64,000 nt of DNA from Planctomyces sp. SH-PL14 (GCF_001610835.1 NZ_CP011270.1:744001-808000), one strand, 5' to 3'. Positions 19,251-31,604 are shown, counted from the stretch's first letter. Program-made: numbers and translations. The notes: generated from the letters alone by a model not told the origin.

Positions 19251-21329
19251 CTACAACGACGCGCGATGCAGGAAGTACCACAGCACGCCCAGCAGAACAC
19301 TGAAGACAAGGAAGGCACTCAGAGCCCCCCTCGTGAGAACGCCCTGCATCTGGCCCAGCGGCTCCAGCGTCAGATTTCGCCGCTCCTGAACCACGGCGGT
19401 CCAGCCGGTGTTGCCGACGGGGTAGAACGCCGCGAGCCAGGGGCCGTCGAACTTGGGATCGAGCTGAGCGATCGGATCGCGGTAGTCCTCCAGTCGGTCC
19501 GTCGTCTCCAGCGCCTTCTCGACGGCGGGCGAAACCCGCAGGATCACCTCCCCCCGCTCCTGCGTCCCGACCCGTTTGAGGGCCTCTTCGATCCGCAGGT
19601 GGTCGAGCAGGTGCGGACGGTTCCCGCGCGTCTCCAGCAAGGAGAGAAAACGGTCGTCCGGCCGCCCCTCCTTACCGATCTGAGGCTCCCACTGATCGAG
19701 GAGATCGGTGATGTGAACGCCCCGGGCCATGACCCCCAGGACGGTCTTCTGGTCCTCGTCCCAGACCGGCGTGGCAAAGGAGACTTTGTACTTGCTCGAC
19801 GACGTACTGAGGTACGCGAGCGACACCCCGGTCTTGGTACGCGGCGAGACCTTGTCGTGGGGAACCGACTCGTCGAGCTCTTCTCCTCGTCCGTGAAAAT
19901 AGTCCCGCCAGTGGAAGGACTCGCTCAGGCTCTTTCCGGCGTCCGGGAAGCGATAGATCTGGCGGCCTTGCGCGTCGCAGATGAACCAGCTCTCGTCGAG
20001 CGTCCGGTCCGCCTGGGCCAGCCGCTGTTCGAGCACCTTGATGTGGTTCGTCACCTTGTCGAAGGCGAGCTGAAGTTCGGCGTCGGGGAAATTCCCCTTG
20101 TTGAGCTGGGAGAGCTCGTCCTTCGTCCGCTGGTGGGAGTCGCGGATCATCTGCCGGACGTAGGTCCAGTCCGCGGTGTCGACGAGTTCATCCTGTCGGA
20201 TCCGGACTTCCGTCTCGATGCTCGACGCCAGGATGCGGGCCGAGACGGCGTCCCCCGCCAGCGCCTGCTGGAGGAGCTCATGCTCCGCTGTTCGGACGAT
20301 CCGCGGACCGACGGTGCTGGCGATCCAGTAGAGGGCGACGAGGAACAGGACCGGCCCCAGGGCCCCCACGACCATCAGCGGACGCTTGGCCCGCGCGTTG
20401 TCGCGGGCCTCCAGCATGTCGAGGACGATCTGGGCGTTCGCGACCCGCTTCTGGGGATCGCGTTCAAGGCACCGGTCGACGATGTCGGCCAGGCGCCAGT
20501 CGACTCCCGACTGGGTTCGATGGGCGGTCGGCGCCGGGCTCGCTTCGAGGACCTGCTGGTACACGACGAGCCGTTCTTCGATCGTCCGGGCCTGGGCGAG
20601 CTTGGCCTCCGCCTCCGGGGTCCGGAACGGCGGCGCCCCGGTCAGCATGTGGAAGAGGAGCGCCCCGAGGGCATAGACGTCCCAGCGGGCGTCCGGAATC
20701 CCGTCGAGCCGCGCCTGCTCCGGCGCCATGAAGTACAGCGTCCCGAGCGCCGGCGACATCTCGGTGACGAGCCGCGACTGGCCGAAGTCCCCCAGCCGGG
20801 CGTCCATGTTGCCGTCGATGAGGACGTTGGCCGGCTTGAGGTCGCAGTGGAGAATCCCCGCGCCGTGGGCGTGGACAAGGGCTTCCGCCACGGACCGCGT
20901 GATCCGGACCGCGTGCGACGCGGACAGCGGCCCTTCCTTGAGACGGCTCGCAAGCGACCCGTTCTCCAGGTACTCCATCACGAAGTAGGGGGGCTCGTGG
21001 TCCCACCCCACGTCGAGAAGGCCGACGATGTTCCGCGACGTGTAGAGAACCGCGAGCTTCTCGACCTCGCGGCTCAGGAGCGACCAGTCGACCCCCTGCC
21101 CGCGGGTGTAGAACTTGATCGCCACCTGCTTCCCGGTCCGCTTCTCCCGCGCCAGCCAGACCGCCCCGAACGAGCCCTCCCCGAGCCGGTGGAGGAGGTC
21201 GTAGCCGGGAATGGCCGGCGGCGCCTCGAATGGCGCCCGGCTCAGTTCCCGCGACTTCGTCCGCTGCTGCTCGTCCTGGACGAGCGTCAGATCGGACGGT
21301 GTCGCGGAAACATCAATGGCGTCCGGCAT
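19251..21329 (-). CDS. Membrane Ser/Thr protein kinase with extracytoplasmic sensor between two helices
   Basis: Residues 43-310 are a Hanks-type kinase: Gly loop LGEGSFGAV (49-57), VAIK lysine 72, catalytic loop HCDLKPANVL (Asp163, Asn168), DFG at 181-183 and APEQ at 202-205. The usual HRD arginine is Cys162, so it is an RD-minus kinase. One helix lies at about 317-338 and another near the C-terminus (SAFLVFSVLLGVLWYFL). The roughly 330 residues between them resemble a Cache-type sensor (FICDAQGRQIYRFP, FHWRDYFHG, VSFATPVWD). Most bacterial kinases have one helix with the sensor at the free C-terminus; two helices enclosing it are less usual. The target is unknown. Confidence 0.9.
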   Translation of the reverse strand: MPDAIDVSATPSDLTLVQDEQQRTKSRELSRAPFEAPPAIPGYDLLHRLGEGSFGAVWLAREKRTGKQVAIKFYTRGQGVDWSLLSREVEKLAVLYTSRNIVGLLDVGWDHEPPYFVMEYLENGSLASRLKEGPLSASHAVRITRSVAEALVHAHGAGILHCDLKPANVLIDGNMDARLGDFGQSRLVTEMSPALGTLYFMAPEQARLDGIPDARWDVYALGALLFHMLTGAPPFRTPEAEAKLAQARTIEERLVVYQQVLEASPAPTAHRTQSGVDWRLADIVDRCLERDPQKRVANAQIVLDMLEARDNARAKRPLMVVGALGPVLFLVALYWIASTVGPRIVRTAEHELLQQALAGDAVSARILASSIETEVRIRQDELVDTADWTYVRQMIRDSHQRTKDELSQLNKGNFPDAELQLAFDKVTNHIKVLEQRLAQADRTLDESWFICDAQGRQIYRFPDAGKSLSESFHWRDYFHGRGEELDESVPHDKVSPRTKTGVSLAYLSTSSSKYKVSFATPVWDEDQKTVLGVMARGVHITDLLDQWEPQIGKEGRPDDRFLSLLETRGNRPHLLDHLRIEEALKRVGTQERGEVILRVSPAVEKALETTDRLEDYRDPIAQLDPKFDGPWLAAFYPVGNTGWTAVVQERRNLTLEPLGQMQGVLTRGALSAFLVFSVLLGVLWYFLHRASL

Positions 21330-21378
21330 GGGAGCGGCGTGGTCAAGTCAGCGTCTCGTCACCGGCCCGGCGGCGATC

Positions 21379-22626
<1,248 letters not shown>

Positions 22627-22816
22627 GACTCACTTTCCGGGGCGTTGCGACGTGCGTGCGGTGGCTGGTGAGGGCCAGCCGGGTGGGCGATCCGGTGGTT
22701 GGAACCGGCGGCGACAGAGGGAAACTTTATAGTTCGTGGGGGTGGGAAGCCAATGAGTTGGCGACGGGGCGAACCGATGAAAGATCACTGATCCATTGCG
22801 AGAACAGCCTCCCGTC

Positions 22817-23124
22817 ACCGGGTCCAGGGGCACCCTGGTGGGGAGTGCAGAGGGGCAACGCCCCTTTGCCCGCCGGAGGCCCGGCCGTCGAGAGGTGTCT
22901 GAAAGAGATCGTGTCCAAGCGCGGACGACGTGTCGTATGCCCCCTCACCAGCCCGCGGGGATTCCGAAGCGAGCGGTGAGTCCTCAACGCCGACACCACA
23001 AAACGATCGTCCGTTGCGTACGACGGTTCCTCAGGGAAGTGCCTCCGGCGGCAAGGGGTGACCCCCTTGACCCCGGCTGCCGTAGCACGTTGGGTTTGAG
23101 CCAACCACGCCCAGCCGGCAAGCA
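22817..23124 (-). repeat. Structured interspersed repeat, copy D (inverted)
   Basis: Runs on the opposite strand, from GGGTCCAGGGGCACCCTGG at the left to GTTGGGTTTGAGCC and CCAGCCGGCAAG at the right. The right-hand hairpin reads GGGGTGACCCCC. It occupies the divergent region between glyA and the BRCT-MerR-TPR gene. Confidence 0.85.
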
Positions 23125-23212
23125 CACAGCTCGAACGACCTCCTTGCCTCAGCACGCCAGTGGTCTATCCTGCAAACCTCGCTCGACGACCGGGCGGAAG
23201 CAAAGGCTGCGT

Positions 23213-24475
23213 ATGACCACGCCTCCGACCTCACCCTCGCCCCAGTCGCCGCTGATCAACGTCCCTTGCCTCGAGGGCCAGGTCATCGCCTTCACCGGCA
23301 CCCTCGCCTCCATGACCCACGAACAGGCCGCGGAACTCGCCCGCGGCCACGGCGGCGAACCCCAGGAACACGTCAGCCGAGCCACCACGATCCTCGTCGT
23401 CGGTGACGAAGGCTGGCCCCTCGAAGACAACGGCCAACCCTCCGTCAAATTCGAACAGGCCGAACGACTCCGCGCCGAAGGCGAAGAACTCCGGATTCTG
23501 ACGGAGACGGAATGGCTCCGACTCCTCGGCGAAACCTCCGACGCCGAAGAAGCCCGGCAACTCTACACGCCGGCCATGCTCTCCCAGCTCCTCGGCCTCC
23601 GCGCGGGAGTCATCCGCACCTGGGAACGCCTGGGCCTCATCCGCCCGGTCAAACGGGTCTACCGCCTCCCCTACTTCGACTTCCAGGAAGTCACCAGCGT
23701 TCGCCGCCTCTCCGAACTCCTCCAGGCCGGCGTCGCCCGCAAGGACCTCGAAACCGCCCTCCGCCGCCTCCCCTCCGTCGAGCGCGGAGACCACCGGCCG
23801 CTGGAACAGCTCCAGATCCTGGCTCAGAACGCGCGGATCGTTGTTCGCGACCGGTTCGGGCTCGTCGATCCCGTGCGGGGACAACGGGTCTTCGATTTCG
23901 GAACCCAGACGCCACCCGACGCGGCGGAGGACCTGCCGGCCGAAACCGCGACCATCCGCTTCGAACCGCATCGCGAAGTCGCCGAGACAAATCGTGTCCG
24001 GGACTGGTTCGTCGCCGGCTGCCGCCTCTACGACGACGGCCGCGTCGCTGAAGCAGTGGAAGCATTCCGGATGGAACTCATGGGCCGCCCCGACGGACCG
24101 GAGACCCACTTTCACCTGGCGGACTGCCTGTATCGACTCGACAACGTCCGCGGCGCGCTCGAGCGGTACTACGTCGCCGTCGAGCACGACCATCAGTACG
24201 TCGAGGCCTGGACCCAGATCGGCTGCCTGCACCGCGAACTCAACGAGCTGCAGCAGGCCCTCGTCGCCTTCGAGATCGCCCTCGATGTTCATGCGGAGTA
24301 TCCGGACGTCCACTTCCACAAGGCCGAGACGCTCGCGGACCTCGGCCTGACGGACGAGGCGATCCCGCACTGGGAGTCGTACCTCGGCTTCCACACCCGC
24401 GGCCCCTCGGCCGACATCGCCCGCCAGCGGCTTGCGGTCCATGCACCGGATTCGTCGGCCCTACGCGGCGGATGA
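23213..24475 (+). CDS. BRCT - MerR-type HTH - TPR protein
   Basis: The 420-residue protein has an unusual three-part architecture. Residues about 18-95 look like a BRCT domain (GQVIAFTGTLASMTHEQAAELARGHG, ATTILVVGD). Residues about 112-180 look like a MerR-type winged helix (YTPAMLSQLLGLRAGVIRTWERLGLIRPV). Residues about 255-400 are tetratricopeptide repeats (VRDWFVAGCRLYDDGRVAEAVEAF, and so on). The combination suggests a DNA-linked scaffold or regulator, but no target is known. The ATG at 23213 is chosen because the upstream continuation of the frame lies inside repeat D. Its last 15 nt overlap the convergent MFS gene. Confidence 0.85.
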   Translation: MTTPPTSPSPQSPLINVPCLEGQVIAFTGTLASMTHEQAAELARGHGGEPQEHVSRATTILVVGDEGWPLEDNGQPSVKFEQAERLRAEGEELRILTETEWLRLLGETSDAEEARQLYTPAMLSQLLGLRAGVIRTWERLGLIRPVKRVYRLPYFDFQEVTSVRRLSELLQAGVARKDLETALRRLPSVERGDHRPLEQLQILAQNARIVVRDRFGLVDPVRGQRVFDFGTQTPPDAAEDLPAETATIRFEPHREVAETNRVRDWFVAGCRLYDDGRVAEAVEAFRMELMGRPDGPETHFHLADCLYRLDNVRGALERYYVAVEHDHQYVEAWTQIGCLHRELNELQQALVAFEIALDVHAEYPDVHFHKAETLADLGLTDEAIPHWESYLGFHTRGPSADIARQRLAVHAPDSSALRGG

Positions 24476-25696
24476 CGGCCGGGAGTGAAGCAGATCGAGA
24501 TCCGGCACAAAGCGCGTCAGCCGCCAGTAGGCCACGATCAGGATCACGGTCGCCGCCGTCGCCGTCAGCAGCATCGGCTGGAACCCGTACTGCAGGATCA
24601 TCCACCCGTACACCGGCGACGCCATGAACGTCCCCAGTTCGATGAAGCCCAGGATCAGCGTCGTCCCGGTCCCGCGGTAGTGCTCTGGAAAGCTCCCGGA
24701 GCCCAGGGACACGACCGACGGAAAGAGCAGCGCGTGGGCGAAGCCGGTCGCGAGCCCCGCGGGGATGAAATGCCAGCTCTGGGACACCGGAACGAGGAGC
24801 AGGTAGGCGACGACCTGCCCCGACAGGCCGATCAGGATCATCTTGTTCCGCCCCAGCCACCGGCTCCAGGTCCGGCTGATGATGCGGACCGAAAACGCCG
24901 CGATCGCGTAGCTCGTGAAGAACAACTTGAAGCCGCTTTCGAGACCGAGCGACTGGGCGTACCGCGTCAGGAACACGGTCGTCACGGCAAAGCCCATCCC
25001 CATCAGGATCGCCACCAGGCAGACCGGACCGGGCCAGTGCCGGACCAGGAGCGAATGGGCGAGAGGGGTCGCCTCCGGAGGCTGGTATTTGTCATGCCGG
25101 CTGAGGAGCCACACGAGGCCCAGGTAAAGAAAGCCAACGACCGCCGCCAGACCGAACAGGACGCGGAAGTAGAGCGACGGGTCCGGAATCCGCCCCCGCA
25201 GCAGACCTTCGAGCTGGGCCCCGGCGATCATCCCCACGAACCCGCTCGACCCCAGGCTGCCGATCGCCTCGGTGCGGCGGTGGGCCGGAACGTCGAGCTG
25301 AATGTGCGCGTTCGAGCCAATGAACATGATCGCCAGCCCGAGGACGAAGAGCATCCGGGCCACGATGATCGTGGGACCGACCGCTGTGACGGTCATGAAC
25401 AGCAGCGCCCCGGCAATGAAGCAGATCGCTCCGCCGCCCCACACCCGGCCGATGCCGAAGCGGTCCATCGCCGCCCCGATGAACAGCCGGCTGGCGAGCG
25501 CCCCGACCAGACTCAGGTTCACAATCCAGCCGGTCGTCGCCTCGGTGTCGCCGAGGTACTTGACGTAGTCCGCGAACCGGTAGGACATCGTGTTCGCGCC
25601 GACGAGCATCATGTTCGCGGCGTACGCCATCCAGAAGGATCGGCTGTAGATCCCTTCGGACTCGGGCAGTTCGGAGGCAGGCGCGCCGGAGGACAT
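24461..25696 (-). CDS. Major facilitator superfamily transporter
   Basis: The 411-residue protein has about twelve membrane segments and a motif-A-like loop (GAAMDRFGIGRVWGGG) after the second helix. The N-terminal helix has FWMAYAANMMLVGANTMSYRFA. The transport substrate cannot be inferred. The ATG at 25696 (MSSGAPASE) is preferred; an upstream in-frame start adds 26 Arg-rich residues without similarity to transporters. Its 3' end overlaps the BRCT-MerR-TPR gene by 15 nt on the opposite strand. Confidence 0.82.
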   Translation of the reverse strand: MSSGAPASELPESEGIYSRSFWMAYAANMMLVGANTMSYRFADYVKYLGDTEATTGWIVNLSLVGALASRLFIGAAMDRFGIGRVWGGGAICFIAGALLFMTVTAVGPTIIVARMLFVLGLAIMFIGSNAHIQLDVPAHRRTEAIGSLGSSGFVGMIAGAQLEGLLRGRIPDPSLYFRVLFGLAAVVGFLYLGLVWLLSRHDKYQPPEATPLAHSLLVRHWPGPVCLVAILMGMGFAVTTVFLTRYAQSLGLESGFKLFFTSYAIAAFSVRIISRTWSRWLGRNKMILIGLSGQVVAYLLLVPVSQSWHFIPAGLATGFAHALLFPSVVSLGSGSFPEHYRGTGTTLILGFIELGTFMASPVYGWMILQYGFQPMLLTATAATVILIVAYWRLTRFVPDLDLLHSRPSSAA

Positions 25697-25889
25697 GGAT
25701 CTCGTGAGAGCAGGCCTCCCGGGGGAGGCCCGAAGGGGGCGGGGCCGACGGTCCCCGCAGACGCGTCGGCTCAAAGGGGATTGTAAGGGAAGGATTGTCC
25801 GGATGCCCCGGCGATCACCAGGACGCCGGCCGTCTCCGTCCGGGCGCTGCGGATCGGAGGAACACGACGCCGGGCATCGGAGGCCGCGT

Positions 25890-27200
25890 TCAGTCGCTGA
25901 CAGCCAGGCACTTCCACTCGCCGAGCAGGCAGGAGAGTTTCCGCAGCTCCTCGCCCGCCCGCCGGAGCTGCCCTTCGCGGCAGCGGTGGGTCATGATGAT
26001 GAGCGGCACGGTCGGCGGGCCGCCCCCCCCTTCGACTTCCGGCGATTCCGGCTGGATCACCGAGGCGAGGCTGATCTGGTTCCGCCCCAGGATGTCGGTG
26101 ATGTCCGCCATCACGTGCGGCTTGTCGAGGACCAGGAACCGCAGGTAGTAGCGGCGGCGGATCTCGTCGATCGGCTGCAGCGGGAACTGCGGCGCGTCGT
26201 GCCACAGCTCGAGGCGGGGGAACGTCAGCTGAGCCCGGCCAACCGCCACGTCGACGAGGTCGGCCAGCACGGACGACGCGGTCGGAAGCTGACCCGCGCC
26301 GCGGCCGGAATACACAGTCCGCCCCACGTTGTCGCCGTCGAGGGCGACAATGTTGAACGGCCCCTCAGTCTGGGCGATCGGGTTCTCGCGGTGGATCAGC
26401 GTCGGCTGGACGTGCATCTCCAGCCGTCCATCGACCAGCTTCGCCGTCGCCAGGAGCTTGATCCGGTAGCCCAGGCTCGACGCGTACTTGAAGTCCATCG
26501 GCTCGATGCCGTCGATCCCCTGGACAATGAAATCACTCGGAGTCGCGCGAGTTCCGAACGCCAGATGAGCCAGGAGCGACAGTTTCTGGGCGGCGTCGGT
26601 CCCCTTCACGTCCATCGAGGGATCCGCCTCGGCGTATCCCAGAGCCTGGGCCTCGCGGACGACGTCGTCGTACGGGGTCCCCTTCTGGAACATCTCGGTC
26701 AGGATGAAGTTGCTGGTTCCGTTGAGGATCGCGCGGATCTCGATCACCTGGTTGGCGGTCATCGCCGCTCCAAGGACGTGGATGATCGGAATCCCGCCGG
26801 CGACCGCCGCCTCGAAGGCGATCGCCTTCCCCGCTTCCCGGGCGGCGGCGAACAGCTCCGGCCCGTGCTCGCAGAGGAGGGCTTTGTTGGCGGTGACGAC
26901 GTGTTTTCCGGCCTGGAGCGCTTCCAGGACCAGCTCGCGGGCTGGCCGGAGCCCGCCGATGAGTTCGATGACGACATCCAGGTCCGGCGAGCGGACGAGT
27001 GAGAGGGCGTCGTCGGTCAGCATTCCCGCCGGCGGCGTGTAATCGCGGGGCTTGTGGACGTCGCGGACGGCGGCCCGGATGAGCTGGATCGGCCGCCCGG
27101 TCCGCTGCTCCATCCGCGGCCCATGCTCCATCAGGATCCGCGCCACTCCGGCGCCGACGTTTCCCATTCCGATCAACCCGACTCGCAGCGGGGCAGCCAT
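25890..27200 (-). CDS. hom: Homoserine dehydrogenase
   Basis: The 436-residue enzyme reduces aspartate semialdehyde to homoserine on the way to threonine and methionine. It has the NAD(P)-binding GLIGMGNVGAGVARIL (8-23), the central NANKALL-like KHVVTANKALLCEHG, NGTSNFILTEM, and the catalytic stretch GYAEADPSMDVKGTDAAQKL. A C-terminal ACT domain (YYLRFLVLDKPHVMADIT) is the usual site of feedback control by threonine. The ATG at 27200 (MAAPLRVGLIG) gives the standard N-terminus. Confidence 0.96.
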   Translation of the reverse strand: MAAPLRVGLIGMGNVGAGVARILMEHGPRMEQRTGRPIQLIRAAVRDVHKPRDYTPPAGMLTDDALSLVRSPDLDVVIELIGGLRPARELVLEALQAGKHVVTANKALLCEHGPELFAAAREAGKAIAFEAAVAGGIPIIHVLGAAMTANQVIEIRAILNGTSNFILTEMFQKGTPYDDVVREAQALGYAEADPSMDVKGTDAAQKLSLLAHLAFGTRATPSDFIVQGIDGIEPMDFKYASSLGYRIKLLATAKLVDGRLEMHVQPTLIHRENPIAQTEGPFNIVALDGDNVGRTVYSGRGAGQLPTASSVLADLVDVAVGRAQLTFPRLELWHDAPQFPLQPIDEIRRRYYLRFLVLDKPHVMADITDILGRNQISLASVIQPESPEVEGGGGPPTVPLIIMTHRCREGQLRRAGEELRKLSCLLGEWKCLAVSD

Positions 27201-27647
27201 GTCCGTCACTCTCCAAATTGCCGAAAACCCACGGAAGCGACCGATGCACAAGAGCCGCGGCCATCTCTGGTGGCCGGGCGGGCGCATGTCGTCGGACGCC
27301 ACTCAGTCTCGGCCAAGCCGCTTGCCGCCGGGGACTGTCCGTGACTTCGAGCCTGCAGACTTTAATGGAGGCGGGAAGAACAGGAAATGCCCCCCGGAAT
27401 TCCATGAACTGGCTCCCTTCAGGCAGCCAACAGTCCTTTCCGATCCGTCAGAAATAGGGGGCGAGCAGCCTTTGCAAGGGATGAAATCCCAAGAATTGAT
27501 AAATCTTTTCCGAATAATTTGACTGTACGAAAGATCCAACCGTACCCTTCCATGTTTCCCGCCGTTGCGCCGCACGGTCTCTCCACGTTCCCGCCTGAGT
27601 GGTGGCTCCGCCAGGGCTGCCTCCCCAAGTTCAAGGAAACTCCGCTG
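27201..27647. other. Intergenic region upstream of the pseudopilin gene
   Basis: No convincing gene. The stretch about 27479-27530 is distinctly AT-rich for this genome and starts with a small GGGAT-GAA-ATCCC hairpin, so it is the likeliest place for the promoter of the DUF1559 gene. No consensus -35/-10 pair with correct spacing was found. Confidence 0.4.
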
Positions 27648-28646
<999 letters not shown>

Positions 28647-28684
28647 GTTTTCCGATGGCGTTCGAGGTGGTCCGGGATCGAGTG

Positions 28685-29011
28685 ATGATGCGCTCCGCGA
28701 TTTGTGCTCTGTCGTTCGCAGGTGTTCTGGCCCTGGCCGGGTGTGGGGGAAGCAACAGCGTCCCCTCCCCGACCAATGTCGAAGGTCCCCCCGTGATCGG
28801 CTCGAAGGAGGCCCTCAAGGCCCGCTTTCAGGAACTGGCTCAATCCGGTGAGGGCGGAAGCGCCCTCGAAGGGCTGGACGCGGAGATCAAGAAGCACGTC
28901 CCGGATCCGGCCGTTCAGGCCAGCCTGCTGAAGGACTTTCACGTGCTGAACGTGTCGTCGGACGCCGCGAAGAACAAGGTTCTTTCGAAGCGGATCGCCG
29001 ACAAGCTTTGA
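28685..29011 (+). CDS. Small lipoprotein downstream of the DUF1559 gene
   Basis: The 108-residue protein begins MMRSAICALSFAGVLALAGC; the lipobox LAGC marks lipidation of the Cys near residue 20. The remainder is hydrophilic, with Glu/Lys-rich helices and no known domain. It is 38 nt after the DUF1559 gene on the same strand. A frame start at 28655 would put ten extra residues before the signal, so the tandem ATG at 28685/28688 is preferred. A strong terminator follows. Confidence 0.8.
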   Translation: MMRSAICALSFAGVLALAGCGGSNSVPSPTNVEGPPVIGSKEALKARFQELAQSGEGGSALEGLDAEIKKHVPDPAVQASLLKDFHVLNVSSDAAKNKVLSKRIADKL

Positions 29012-29080
29012 ACTGTCCGCCGCCGCAGGATGTCTGGTTTACCGCCGGACCGTCCTTCCGCGAGTGGCAAAACGGATGTC

Positions 29081-29125
29081 ATCGGCCCCGAGGTGCTTCA
29101 AGCCACCTTGGGGCCGATTTTCTTT
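29081..29125 (+). terminator. Strong terminator overlapping the end of the convergent helicase gene
   Basis: ATCGGCCCCGAGGTG (29081-29095) pairs with CACCTTGGGGCCGAT (29104-29118) with one G-U pair and is followed by TTTTCTTT. It ends the pseudopilin-lipoprotein transcript. The stop codon of the minus-strand SNF2 gene (29098-29100) lies in its loop and the last five codons form its right arm. Confidence 0.85.
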
Positions 29126-31035
29126 GCGCCCCCCGCCTTGTTGCGGGCTTTGAGGTCGAACAGGCCGAAGATCTCGCCGGCGTTCATGCTGAGCTGGGCG
29201 TTCTCGTTGTCCCCTTCGCCGAGGACGCGGCGGAACATCTCCCGCTTTTCGTTCAGGACCTTGTCGATCCGTTCCTCGATCGTGTCCGTGCAGATGAACT
29301 TCGAAACGATCACCTGACTCTTGCAGCCGATGCGGTGCGCCCGGTTGATCGCCTGGTCCTCGACCGCCGGGTTCCACCAGCGGTCGAACAGGAACACGTA
29401 CCCCGCAAACTGCAGGTTGAGCCCCACCGCCCCGGTGCCGTAACTCATGAGCAGCAGGTGGCTCTTGGGATCGTTCTTGAACTTGTCGAGGATCGGCTCC
29501 CGCTGCTTCGCCGGGACCCCGCCGTGGTAGACAAGGCGGCCGTAGTCCTTCGTCCGCTCGGCGATCCAGTCGATCGTCTTGGTCCACTGGCTGAAGAGGA
29601 TCGCCTTCCCGCCCGAGGCGGAGATTTCTTCCATGTCCGCGCAGAGCCGCTCCAGCTTGGCCGATTCCTGCGTTAGCGGGTCGTAGTTCGAGATCTGCTT
29701 CAGCCGCAGGACGAGCTCGAACACGTTCTGGATGTTGATCTGCTCCCCCATCTCGTTGAGGTGCATCACGCCGTCTTTTTCCGCCTGGTCGTAGGCGATC
29801 CGCTGCGCCGGCCCGAGCTCGATGTACTCGTCCCGGTCGAGCCGCGGCGGCATGTCCTTCATGACCAGGTCTTTGGTCCGCCGCAGGATGTATTCGCGGC
29901 TGAGGCTCGAGAGCTGGCGGATGTCCGGATTCGCGTTCGGCGGGACCACTCCCATGAACTCGAACAGCGACACCATCTCCTCGGGCCGGTTTTCGATCGG
30001 CGTCCCGGTCAGGCACAGGCTCCGGCGGCGGGGGATCTCGCGGATGATCGTCGCCGTCAGCCCCTCGCGATTCTTGATCCGCTGGGCCTCATCGAGCACC
30101 ACGAGATCGAACTTCGGAAGCGGCGGTCCCGGGTTCTCGTCCCCGCCAATGGACACCTGCCGCCGCCGGCCGAGCCCGTCGACATCGCCGACGATGTCCG
30201 CCTTCCCGCCGAGCGTTCCCCCGCGGTTCTCCAGCATCATCTGCTGAAAGTCACGGACGACGAGCTCGTAGTTCGCCAGGAGGACGAACGACCCCGGCAT
30301 CCGCCAGATCATGTTCCGCCGCGGCCCGTCCCCTTCGATCGTGGTGACCGGAATCTCTTCGGCCCAGGTCTTGAACTCCCGCTGCCAGTTCGGGATGAGC
30401 GGCTTGGGGCAGACCATCAGGACCCGCCGCACCTGCCCGCTCCGCAGGAGCAGACGCAGCGCGGTGATCGTCTGCATCGTCTTGCCGAGCCCCATCTCGT
30501 CGGCGAGGAGCGCGCACTTCTGGGCGAAGAGCCAGGCGATTCCTTCGTACTGATACTGGAACGGCTCAAAGGGCATGATCAGTTCCTGGCCCCGCAGCCA
30601 CGATTCGAGCGGCGGCTGGAGGACATAGAACAGGCGGTCTTCGAGCGAGAGGGCGTCGGCCGGCGGCTTGATCCGGGTCGGCTTCTTAGGGGTTTCTCCT
30701 GCCGGAACGTCCTTCTTCTGCTTGGGAGCGATCTCAACGAGATCGGCGGGGGCCGGCTTCTCCTCCTTGGGTGGGAGAAACTCCATCCCGGCCGGGAAGG
30801 TGAGCCCGAAGGTCCGGACCTTCGGCCAGAAGGGCTTCCAGCTTGGCACATAGCCCACGGAGTCCAGCAGCTTCGCCGCGCTCGGCTCGGGCGTCGGCAG
30901 CCGCCGCAGTGCGGAGTTCATGCCGGAGATGAGAATGTCCGGCGTCGCGACCGCGACCGGGACGCTCGATACACCGACTTCGGTGACGGCCGACGTCCCA
31001 TCCGTTGCGCCGTTCTCTCCGGGCTCCTGCGACAT
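29098..31035 (-). CDS. SNF2-family DEAD/DEAH-box helicase
   Basis: The product (about 645 residues from MSQEPGENG; six codons longer if the ATG at 31053 is used) has an N-terminal part of about 150 residues rich in Pro and Lys, then the SNF2 core: motif [12 protein letters not shown], motif [10 protein letters not shown], motif [11 protein letters not shown], and helicase C-terminal motifs [10 protein letters not shown] and [16 protein letters not shown]2 proteins are DNA translocases that remodel protein-DNA contacts. A second, larger SNF2 gene with a SWIM domain lies at 50.6-53.9 kb. The 3' end is shared with a terminator from the opposite strand. Confidence 0.93.
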   Translation of the reverse strand: MSQEPGENGATDGTSAVTEVGVSSVPVAVATPDILISGMNSALRRLPTPEPSAAKLLDSVGYVPSWKPFWPKVRTFGLTFPAGMEFLPPKEEKPAPADLVEIAPKQKKDVPAGETPKKPTRIKPPADALSLEDRLFYVLQPPLESWLRGQELIMPFEPFQYQYEGIAWLFAQKCALLADEMGLGKTMQTITALRLLLRSGQVRRVLMVCPKPLIPNWQREFKTWAEEIPVTTIEGDGPRRNMIWRMPGSFVLLANYELVVRDFQQMMLENRGGTLGGKADIVGDVDGLGRRRQVSIGGDENPGPPLPKFDLVVLDEAQRIKNREGLTATIIREIPRRRSLCLTGTPIENRPEEMVSLFEFMGVVPPNANPDIRQLSSLSREYILRRTKDLVMKDMPPRLDRDEYIELGPAQRIAYDQAEKDGVMHLNEMGEQINIQNVFELVLRLKQISNYDPLTQESAKLERLCADMEEISASGGKAILFSQWTKTIDWIAERTKDYGRLVYHGGVPAKQREPILDKFKNDPKSHLLLMSYGTGAVGLNLQFAGYVFLFDRWWNPAVEDQAINRAHRIGCKSQVIVSKFICTDTIEERIDKVLNEKREMFRRVLGEGDNENAQLSMNAGEIFGLFDLKARNKAGGAKKIGPKVA

Positions 31036-31094
31036 CCGTGTGGCTCCCTCCACTGTCGGAAACGATCTGTCGGAACGATCCTGTGCGGCCCGCT

Positions 31095-31604
31095 CTAGGC
31101 CGCGGCTCCCGCCTTCAGCGTCTCCTCGAGCGCCTCACGGATCCGGTCGATCGGCTCCCGCAGATCGCAGTCCGCCCCGATGATGCTGCCGGCCTCTTTC
31201 ATCGCCGTCCGGTCCGCGTCGACATGTTCGTCGTGGAACCGCAGCCACTGCTGGCCCAGCTTCATCGAGGTCTGGCTCGATTCCTTGTCGCACACGACGG
31301 CGACCGGCGCCGTCAGGTGCGGCCGCAGGGCCAGGAAGTCGGCGTCGCCCACGAGGATCGCGGTCGGCTTGACCGTGAGCCGTTCGAAGAGCGTCTTGCC
31401 GATCAGGTCGGCGAGCAGAAACGGCCGGAGCGTCGGACCATAGAGAATCTCCTGCGTCCGGTTCGGGCGGACGGGAGTCGTGCATTGAAACTCGAGCGGA
31501 CGCCCCAGCTGATTCGTGACGAGCAGACCTCCCACGTAGCCGGCGGAGGGAAGCTCGACGACACTCAGAAATCCAAGATGGAACTTCTGGCCACTGGACG
31601 CCAT
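31095..31604 (-). CDS. Conserved-looking protein of unknown function
   Basis: The 169-residue protein starts [26 protein letters not shown]. It contains a mixed alpha/beta pattern with no membrane segment and no motif I recognise. It ends 60 nt before the start of the SNF2 gene on the same strand and may be co-transcribed. The ATG at 31604 is preferred to the frame start at 31658, which overlaps a possible small upstream gene. Confidence 0.7.
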   Translation of the reverse strand: MASSGQKFHLGFLSVVELPSAGYVGGLLVTNQLGRPLEFQCTTPVRPNRTQEILYGPTLRPFLLADLIGKTLFERLTVKPTAILVGDADFLALRPHLTAPVAVVCDKESSQTSMKLGQQWLRFHDEHVDADRTAMKEAGSIIGADCDLREPIDRIREALEETLKAGAAA

